Shown: one piece after another, positions 58,358-64,000 of the stretch
How the letters are laid out: each line of letters opens with the position of its first letter
Position numbering within the stretch: position 1 is the first letter of the stretch
Assembly: GCA_016930085.1 (NCBI GenBank)
Contig: JAFGHO010000085.1
Coordinates: forward strand, 1 to 64,000
DNA: 64,000 bases
Source: Spirochaetales bacterium
GTDB lineage: Bacteria > Spirochaetota > Spirochaetia > SZUA-6 > JAFGRV01
Direction: 5' to 3'
Notes under the pieces: model-generated
Told to the model about the DNA's origin: nothing
The model's input: the letters and a program-made list of their open reading frames with translations, nothing else
Databases searched by the model: none
Position numbers and translations under genes: made by a program

Positions 58358-58783
58358 TCAAAACTGTTTATAAAAATTTTTCTGTTGCTTTCTCATCGTA
58401 TATCCGATTATTTCATAAAATTTATGAGCTCCGTCTCTCTCGTTTCCTGAATTCAGGCGAACGCCCTTGCATCCGTTTGATTTTGCCCAGTACTCAACTT
58501 CATGCATCAAGGCTTTTCCATAACCCGAATTCCTGTATCCTCGTGATACGACCAGCCCCAATATATTCAATAATTTTTCAAAATACAGTACTCTGTAAAT
58601 CTGGCCGTGAACGTATCCTATTACATTGTTTTCTTCAATTTCCTTGACCAATATGACATGATCATTCAGTTTCATCAGTTCTTCAAGATTTTTATAGAAT
58701 TCTTTTTTATCAAATAAATACCCGAGTTCATTCGAGAGTTCGTGTAATTGTTCAGCATCACTTAATTTTACTTTTCGTATCAT
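58358..58783 (-). CDS. GNAT acetyltransferase
   Basis: The protein has 141 residues. The acetyl-CoA loop is VVSRGYRNSGYGKALM, followed by GVRLNSGNERDGAHKFYEIIGY, standard for small GNAT enzymes. The substrate is not predictable. It is AT-rich and 16 bases upstream of NIF3. Confidence 0.88.
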   Translation of the reverse strand: MIRKVKLSDAEQLHELSNELGYLFDKKEFYKNLEELMKLNDHVILVKEIEENNVIGYVHGQIYRVLYFEKLLNILGLVVSRGYRNSGYGKALMHEVEYWAKSNGCKGVRLNSGNERDGAHKFYEIIGYTMRKQQKNFYKQF

Positions 58784-58788
58784 GATGT

Positions 58789-59034
58789 TTACCCGCCTGT
58801 TTTACACAACGGACAAACTTGTGCGACTTCCGGCTCACATGGCGGAGGGGCCGGCAGGCCGCGGAAGTTCATGGACGGCAAACGGTATTCCGGTCTTATT
58901 CCCGTTTTCTCCTTGATTGACTTTATTATTTCATCGCTTTCAATATGATGATAACCGTACAATTCACGAATTTGTTTTCCAATAGTGATTTTTCCGCTTC
59001 CGCACGTTCCATTTACTATTATTATTTCTTTCAT
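58789..59034 (-). pseudogene. truncated P-loop kinase with unrelated tail
   Basis: Residues 1-50 hold IIIVNGTCGSGKITIGKQI, a P-loop of nucleotide or shikimate-type kinases, and HIESDEIIKSI. After residue 50 (near 58884) the sequence changes to a Pro- and Cys-rich tail with a GC-rich DNA composition and a stable hairpin, so the kinase is cut by inserted DNA. Most of the fold is missing and the product is unlikely to work. Confidence 0.75.
58826..58868. repeat. GC-rich hairpin within inserted segment, attC-like shape
   Basis: ACTTCCGGC at 58826-58834 pairs with GCC-GC-GGAAGT at 58858-58868, leaving a two-base bulge. The stem lies in a roughly 90-base GC-rich segment (58795-58884) amid AT-rich genes. 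This shape recalls integron attC sites, but the RYYYAAC and GTTRRRY ends are not present in standard form. Confidence 0.4.
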
Positions 59035-59044
59035 AATACCATGA

Positions 59045-59188
59045 CTATCCTGTCTCCCGTCTTTTCAATAATGCTTGCTTAAAGATTTCACTGTTTTCTT
59101 TTGTAATGCACACGAATGCCCTTTCTGCGTATTGGCCGACTTCTTTCGGACTGCATGTTTCAGGAGAATACGCCGTTTTTTCAATCAT
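59045..59188 (-). CDS. small hypothetical protein
   Basis: A 47-residue frame starts after a very good AGGAGGAAATA site. The sequence (e.g. KEVGQYAERAFVCITKENS) has no family I can name. It stops 10 bases before the kinase fragment start, so both may be co-expressed. It could itself be a truncated gene. Confidence 0.45.
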   Translation of the reverse strand: MIEKTAYSPETCSPKEVGQYAERAFVCITKENSEIFKQALLKRRETG

Positions 59189-59229
59189 TATTTCCTCCTG
59201 CCGTTTCCGGCTTACCTGAAAGAATATAA

Positions 59230-60621
59230 TCAAGCCCGGGCTTTGACTATCGCTTTCTCCTGCCAGACTTTCGATTTCCAGCGGAACAGCATGATGATTC
59301 CCCTTGTCCATTCGTCCATGGAAATCGCAAGCCATATACCGATTACCCCGAATTCGAGGACAAGACCCAGGATAAAAGCAAAAAGCACGCCGATACCCCA
59401 CATGGTGACAATGCCGACCTTTACGGGGAAATCGACGTCCCCCGATCCCTTTAAGCCATTGATAAAAACAAGGTTGAAGGTCCGGCCCGGTTCCAAAAGC
59501 ATGGTAAAAACAACGAGGTTACTGCAGAGACGATACACATTATCTTCCATGGGAAAGATACGGAGGATCGTATTCCTGAGTAAGGACAATGTTCCCGCCA
59601 GAACAAAAGCCAGAATGAAGGAAAAACAAAAATACCTGAAAACATTCCGGTACGCCTCCCCGCTTCTCCCCGCACCGACGAGATAACTCGTTATTATCTG
59701 GGTGCCCTGTCCGGTGGAAAAAGAGAAATAAAAAATAAACCGCGCGAAGACAAAAGCGTAATTATATGCCGGTAAATTGATCTGCGCTTCCGGCGGCAGC
59801 CCGAAATCCATTTGCGCGACGAAAAAATTCATCACTATCATGGCGGTGTTATATGCAAGCGATTCACCCGCGATGGGAACGCCTAGTCGTAGAATCTTTT
59901 TGATTAATTGAAGTTTGATTGTAAAGAAATCCCTAAAACGAAGCGTCATATCCTTTTTACTCAAAATCATGAAAAACATACAGACGGCGGCCAGTATCTG
60001 GCTGAAAACGGTTGAAACCGCCACGCCCGCCACTCCCCATTGCGGAAAACCAAAAGCACCGTAGATAAAACAATAATTGCCGAACACGTTGAGCGCGTTG
60101 GCGATCATATTGATAACCATCGGTTCCCGTGAATATCCGTAAGCCCGTAAAACCGTACTGAAAATGGTATTCATGGCAAGCCCGATTGAAAAGGCGCTGA
60201 AGATGGTGAAATAATCGACGGCGAAACCGTAGCGTATATCATTGAGCCGGTAGAGAGAAAGGATCGGTTTTGCCAGGAAAAACATGGTAAGGCTGATGAC
60301 AATGCCCGTCAAAGCCGATAAAAATACGCTTGTCGTTACCGTCCGTGTAGCCTTTTTTGCGTTTTGAGCGCCGTTGTGTTGAGTAATAATAATTCCGGCG
60401 CCCGAACTGATCATCAAATAGATAAGAGTGATGAAAAACACAAAATTGATATCCAGACCCACGGCGGCCACCGCGTCGTCGCCCATGCGTACGCCGTTTA
60501 CGGAAAGACCGCTTAACATGAATATATCGGCGAACGAGAACAGGAATCTCAGCAGGTTTTCGGCAAGGATGGGGATCGTAATGGTCAGGATATTCATACG
60601 TTTCGATATGGAATTTTCCAC
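59230..60621 (-). CDS. MATE-family multidrug efflux protein
   Basis: The GTG at 60621 gives 463 residues with the family opening NSISKRMNILTITIPILAEN and about 12 helices. The frame extends upstream to 60732, but the extra residues are basic and are out-of-frame sequence of a neighbouring fragment. Typical MATE features are GVAGVAVSTVFSQ and GLKGSGDVDFPV. It exports cationic compounds with Na+ or H+. Function by family only. Confidence 0.92.
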   Translation of the reverse strand: MENSISKRMNILTITIPILAENLLRFLFSFADIFMLSGLSVNGVRMGDDAVAAVGLDINFVFFITLIYLMISSGAGIIITQHNGAQNAKKATRTVTTSVFLSALTGIVISLTMFFLAKPILSLYRLNDIRYGFAVDYFTIFSAFSIGLAMNTIFSTVLRAYGYSREPMVINMIANALNVFGNYCFIYGAFGFPQWGVAGVAVSTVFSQILAAVCMFFMILSKKDMTLRFRDFFTIKLQLIKKILRLGVPIAGESLAYNTAMIVMNFFVAQMDFGLPPEAQINLPAYNYAFVFARFIFYFSFSTGQGTQIITSYLVGAGRSGEAYRNVFRYFCFSFILAFVLAGTLSLLRNTILRIFPMEDNVYRLCSNLVVFTMLLEPGRTFNLVFINGLKGSGDVDFPVKVGIVTMWGIGVLFAFILGLVLEFGVIGIWLAISMDEWTRGIIMLFRWKSKVWQEKAIVKARA

Positions 60622-60893
60622 GGCTTTGTTGTCCTCTTGTGTTTTCGGATCGAATGAGACGCGACGTCGTTTATCTCTTCGTGTTTTCGCCTCGATGTGA
60701 GATAAAATATTTCCGCTCCCCGGTTTTTCCATTGCGTCAATTTCTCCGCCGCTTTGCCAATGGGAACATATGACCTGTAATCATGAATCGACGGATCATT
60801 ATCTTTTACCTGCTGCACGATTTGTTCTCTGCTGTGTCCGATACCATTGTTATGCATAATTATCGTTCCTTCGGTGAATATCAATATTTTCAT
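60594..60893 (-). pseudogene. truncated N-terminal fragment of an unnamed, possibly HAD-like protein
   Basis: The frame starts at 60893 with KILIFTEGTIIMHNN and reads VPIGKAAEKLTQWKNRGAEIFYLTSRRK, which has the look of a small alpha/beta hydrolase family N-terminus with a Thr-Ser-Arg-Arg core. After about residue 77 the frame becomes unlike any protein and overlaps the MATE 5' end. The 3' part seems lost at the junction with the MATE gene. A HAD-like assignment is a guess. Confidence 0.5.
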
Positions 60894-60988
60894 GGCGCTA
60901 AACATATGACTTTTATCTTTCTATCGAGTATTTTATCTTTTTTTTTAAAATCGATCATCTTTAATACAAGATTATCGAAAATATTTAT

Positions 60989-61450
60989 TTAAATATCCCA
61001 TCTGTATCTGCATTTTTTTCTGAAACCTTCGTTATAATCAGGACAATTTATCGGTAAATCTATAATTTGTACGAATTCGGCACCAATAATTTCACAAGTT
61101 CTGCGAGATGCCGTATTCGACGGATCGCATGTAATCCAGATTATATTCATTTTATGATCTTTTGCTACCTGTTTTATCAGTCTGCACGCTTTTGCTGCGT
61201 ATTTATTCCCGCGGTATTTCTCTTCAATTCCATATCCGATATTACCTTCGTATTTTTCTACAAATTCATTTACTCCGATTCTAATACAAATACCACCCAC
61301 TCTTTCTTCCGAATTGTGCAAATAAATATCAAATTCATAAGAAGGTAAAAAACAATTTCCGGTCGAAGGCGCGAGTGATTTATTCATACGCAAATCAATT
61401 TCATTATCCGTCAGGATATTATACGTAATAAAACTGAATTTCTTCATCAT
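60989..61450 (-). CDS. GNAT acetyltransferase
   Basis: The protein has 153 residues. The GNAT loop GYGIEEKYRGNKYAAKACRLI and a later ITCDPSNTASRRTCEIIGAEFV segment match RimJ/L-type N-acetyltransferases. Very AT-rich. The start may be 61450 or 61447. The substrate is unknown. Confidence 0.9.
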   Translation of the reverse strand: MMKKFSFITYNILTDNEIDLRMNKSLAPSTGNCFLPSYEFDIYLHNSEERVGGICIRIGVNEFVEKYEGNIGYGIEEKYRGNKYAAKACRLIKQVAKDHKMNIIWITCDPSNTASRRTCEIIGAEFVQIIDLPINCPDYNEGFRKKCRYRWDI

Positions 61451-61682
61451 ATTCTTCTACAATCAAAAACCGATTTTAAAAATAAAATAACCGTTCTTGA
61501 AATTTATAACAACATTAAAGGGGTTGGCAATGATTTTACTACCTCGAAGCGGTGAAGCGGTTATTGTGCAAACGACAACCGCGCCAAGCATGGGTGCTTT
61601 TTATAAAACATAACGAAGTCTCTCGCAATAATCGACAGGACTATAATACTCCTCCCCGGCAGCTACTCAATCTTCGCGAACG

Positions 61683-62042
61683 TTAATCCACCTCCCCCCG
61701 CGCGCGATGCTTCTTCAATTTTTTTCTTTTTATCGATCTCGCGATTCCCGCGAAAAACCCGACCAGCCCGATCACGAAGAGCACGGGCGGATAAAAATAG
61801 ATAACGCCGTTGGCAAAGGCGGCAAAAAACCAGATCACGGCAATCGCCATAAGGATGATGCCGCCGATGGGGCCGAGATTCAAAATCTTCGATTCGATAC
61901 CGAAGCCCGATCCGATATCGAACTCCCCCGTGCCCTCCATGAGCTTGTCCCTTTTCCGGGAATACTCACGCAGGTCCGCCTTGCAATGCTCGCAGAAACT
62001 CAGGACGGAAGGCGTTTCCTTTTTACACATAGGGCATATCAT
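61683..62042 (-). CDS. zinc-ribbon membrane protein
   Basis: The start at 62042 follows AAGGAGG, giving 119 residues. Two CPxC/CxxC pairs (ICPMCKKE and FCEHCKAD) form a zinc ribbon, followed by two hydrophobic helices (IILMAIAVIWFFAAF and VLFVIGLVGFFAGI) and a basic tail. Such small proteins often interact with membrane assemblies. No partner is evident. Confidence 0.82.
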   Translation of the reverse strand: MICPMCKKETPSVLSFCEHCKADLREYSRKRDKLMEGTGEFDIGSGFGIESKILNLGPIGGIILMAIAVIWFFAAFANGVIYFYPPVLFVIGLVGFFAGIARSIKRKKLKKHRARGEVD

Positions 62043-62143
62043 GAATTCCTCCTTACAGTAAAAAGTCAAAGCGAAAATAATAATGGTTCATACCGCAATA
62101 GACGGTTCCAGGCGAACCGGTATAGATATCCGCCGTAACGTAT

Positions 62144-64000
62144 TTACTTCACCTCGTATCCGCCGTACGGAATGCCGAGCTGATCCAGGACATTTTTTGT
62201 CTTGTCGTAAAAATAATCCGCCTCGTACCCCTTCCATCCCATGGGGTCGGCGTCCGCCGTGTCGTTTTTGTCCTTTCCCTTATACAGGTCGTACAACCGG
62301 TCGTATACCGCCTTGTATTCGCTGAACAGAAAGAGGCGCTTTTCAGGATCGATGAACTCCTTAAGGTACGCCACATACCGGTTCCTGTATGCATCCGCCG
62401 CCAGTATCTTGTCGACCAGCGGCCTTCTCGTACGATCGCCCCAGCTTTCGGGGATGTTGGCGGTATCGAATATATCCTGTTCGATGAACTCGCGGTACCC
62501 CATTTCTCCGTGCCATGCCGTACCCAGAGAAATATCGTAATCATAGGGAATGAAATCGATCTTTCCTTTCCCGGTGAAATACAGGTAATAATTGTTCGCG
62601 AGAAACCGGTAATCGTCGAGATTGCTGATGTAGATGCCCATCGCGAGAAATCTGATGAATTTATCGACCTCGAAATTGTCTTCGATATAATCGATGAAAT
62701 CATCGCCCTCTCTGGTATTGAGGTTATGGATGAAATTAATGAAATCCGAATGAATGCTCGTTTTCGTGTTCGTTTTGAGGTCGTATATCGGTCTGTAATT
62801 GGTATCGAAATCCTTGACACCGACATTGGCACTGCGCACGGTTTCGGGGGTAAGATGGGCACCCTCGTCGAGATAGAGGCATTTATAGAGGTCCCCGTCG
62901 TTGTCGTTGCCGTAACGCCTTTTCAAAAAGGCCTTGTCCACGTGCTCGACGATACCGTAGATACCGTAGTCGACGGTCTTTCCGTCTATCCTGAATGTCA
63001 GTGTCGCAAGCGACATCTTCGGGACGGTCACTCCCACCTTTTCGAGCAGGCGGTAGCTGAACAGCTCGTTTATTTTCGTCTTGTTCGCGTATTTGTCCCA
63101 GGTGTTGTACCTGCTCCACTTGAAATTGAGGGCCTTCATGCCGGCGAAGCGCCGGCTGTTTTTTCGTTCGTATTCGAACGTCCCCTTCTCGAGATCGAAG
63201 GTTTCATCGAATTTTATTTTGAAGTGGGTTTTCTGATACTTCCCGTTTATCTCGGGCAGCCGCCGGGATTCATTGCCCCGCGTTCTGATCCCGACCTCCC
63301 GCAGCACGATTTCTTCTCCATCGGTCTTTTTATAGATGAAGTCCGCCTTTCTGTAATTGCCGGTCCGGTATGGTCTGCCGTCACCCTGATACAACAGCCT
63401 CACCGGGTGCTTCTTTGCGTAATCGAGCATGTCGCCGGTCATGCCGTCCCATTCTTCCCCGCTGATTTCGACGACAAACTCGTGAAACACGTCATCCGAA
63501 AAGACTTCATCGTACAACCGGTCATCGGCTACGGGACTCCTGTTGTCGCCGTTTCTTCCGTAACGGAAGACAAAATATTTCACGGGTTTTCCTTCCCCGT
63601 CGGTTTCTTCTTCCCGCATTATTTTGGAACCCTCGTGGATATAACTTCTCGTCTCGAGAAGTTTCCCTGCCCCTTCGCCCTGCCCGTACGTTTCCCTTCT
63701 CGCAAGCCCCGCTTCGTCATATATATAAAGGTAATAATATTCATCCGCGATTTCCAGATGATCGTTGTAAACGGCGACACTTTCTCTTTCCGGCCGGCCG
63801 TCCCTGTAAATGTAGCGGTGGTGGCCGGTTATCCGGTTATCGCCGTTTTGCACCGTCTTTTCGACAAGGAGGCCGTCCTCATAGACATATTCCCTGATTT
63901 CTTCGATCTCATACTTCCTGTTTTTGACCACCTGCCTGACCGGCCCGTCATCGCCGTATTCGAAAAACCTGATCTCCCTGACGTTTCCTTTTTTACCGTA
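62144..64000 (-). CDS. CotH-family kinase-like protein, 5' end cut by window
   Basis: The frame is open to base 64000, giving at least 618 residues; a GTG at 63931 is internal and not the start. The first part has short repeats such as YDEAGLARRETYGQG and EEIREYVYEDGLLVEK, a YD/MORN-like pattern. The C-terminal 400 residues match CotH: IKFDETFDLE, GIYGIVEHVDKAFLKRRYGND, DGDLYKC, and PYDYDISLG with the metal-binding Asp-x-Asp. Known CotH proteins phosphorylate secreted proteins. A secreted or cell-surface role is likely. Confidence 0.88.
   Translation of the reverse strand, partial: YGKKGNVREIRFFEYGDDGPVRQVVKNRKYEIEEIREYVYEDGLLVEKTVQNGDNRITGHHRYIYRDGRPERESVAVYNDHLEIADEYYYLYIYDEAGLARRETYGQGEGAGKLLETRSYIHEGSKIMREEETDGEGKPVKYFVFRYGRNGDNRSPVADDRLYDEVFSDDVFHEFVVEISGEEWDGMTGDMLDYAKKHPVRLLYQGDGRPYRTGNYRKADFIYKKTDGEEIVLREVGIRTRGNESRRLPEINGKYQKTHFKIKFDETFDLEKGTFEYERKNSRRFAGMKALNFKWSRYNTWDKYANKTKINELFSYRLLEKVGVTVPKMSLATLTFRIDGKTVDYGIYGIVEHVDKAFLKRRYGNDNDGDLYKCLYLDEGAHLTPETVRSANVGVKDFDTNYRPIYDLKTNTKTSIHSDFINFIHNLNTREGDDFIDYIEDNFEVDKFIRFLAMGIYISNLDDYRFLANNYYLYFTGKGKIDFIPYDYDISLGTAWHGEMGYREFIEQDIFDTANIPESWGDRTRRPLVDKILAADAYRNRYVAYLKEFIDPEKRLFLFSEYKAVYDRLYDLYKGKDKNDTADADPMGWKGYEADYFYDKTKNVLDQLGIPYGGYEVK

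Noticed and set aside
58795-58884. A true integron attC site
   Set aside because: Standard RYYYAAC and GTTRRRY ends were not found, so I kept it only as an attC-like hairpin.

Overview
The window reads as part of a chromosome from a free-living, probably anaerobic, Gram-negative bacterium. GC content is near 50 percent, with AT-rich islands. A member of the Spirochaetota is my best guess, from the many relaxed lipoprotein signals, sigma-54 regulators, FIST/STAS/PilZ signalling proteins, a sugar ABC system and a MutY-like protein without an iron-sulphur cluster. This is inference: there is no rRNA or marker gene to prove it. Anaerobic life is suggested by the 1447-residue BadF/HgdC-type activase and a B12-type radical SAM protein. 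No tRNA, rRNA, CRISPR array, complete insertion sequence or phage was seen.

Layout. 1-7.4 kb: a cut beta-propeller gene, two envelope proteins, and a hybrid sensor kinase with a one-base frameshift beside a hydrolase-like lipoprotein. 7.4-8.3 kb: an AT-rich island of inverted repeats and a broken gene, abutting a transglutaminase-like gene. 9.5-15.7 kb: a KaiC-like/PEP-synthase-like fusion protein, glnA behind a sigma-54 promoter, and aspS. 16-28 kb: secreted M28 peptidase and LamG lipoproteins, then a sigma-54 block: a NifA-like activator, a lipoprotein gene with a near-consensus -24/-12 promoter and upstream paired sites, an NtrC-type regulator with its kinase, a nicotinamidase-like enzyme, and a membrane-bound AraC regulator with its own sigma-54 promoter. 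28-32.5 kb: gdhA with an 18-bp palindrome in its leader, hisF, an NrpR-like regulator and a cyclic-nucleotide-binding protein. 32.8-37.1 kb: the giant activase.

37.3-40 kb: a compact operon of a SpoIIAB-like ATPase, a STAS protein, a FIST sensor and a small unknown protein, which looks like an uncharacterised partner-switch module. 40-45 kb: dodecin, an HD hydrolase, SemiSWEET, PilZ, a propeller lipoprotein and a radical SAM protein. 45.2-52.6 kb: a carbohydrate locus (ABC importer, GH130 phosphorylase, GH3 glycosidase). 52.6-56.7 kb: a four-gene, overlapping ABC exporter operon. 56.7-61.5 kb: a short-form MutY and then an AT-rich run of small, partly truncated minus-strand genes (NIF3, two GNATs, a kinase fragment, MATE) that resembles a cassette or island region. 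61.7-64 kb: a zinc-ribbon membrane protein and a CotH-family protein cut by the window edge.

Taken together, the nitrogen genes (glnA, gdhA, NrpR-like, NifA-like and NtrC-like regulators) suggest layered nitrogen or stress control through sigma-54. The FIST operon, the PilZ, STAS and cyclic-nucleotide-binding proteins and the hybrid kinase point to a signalling-rich organism. The 45-53 kb genes suggest growth on oligosaccharides, possibly beta-mannosides or beta-glucosides.
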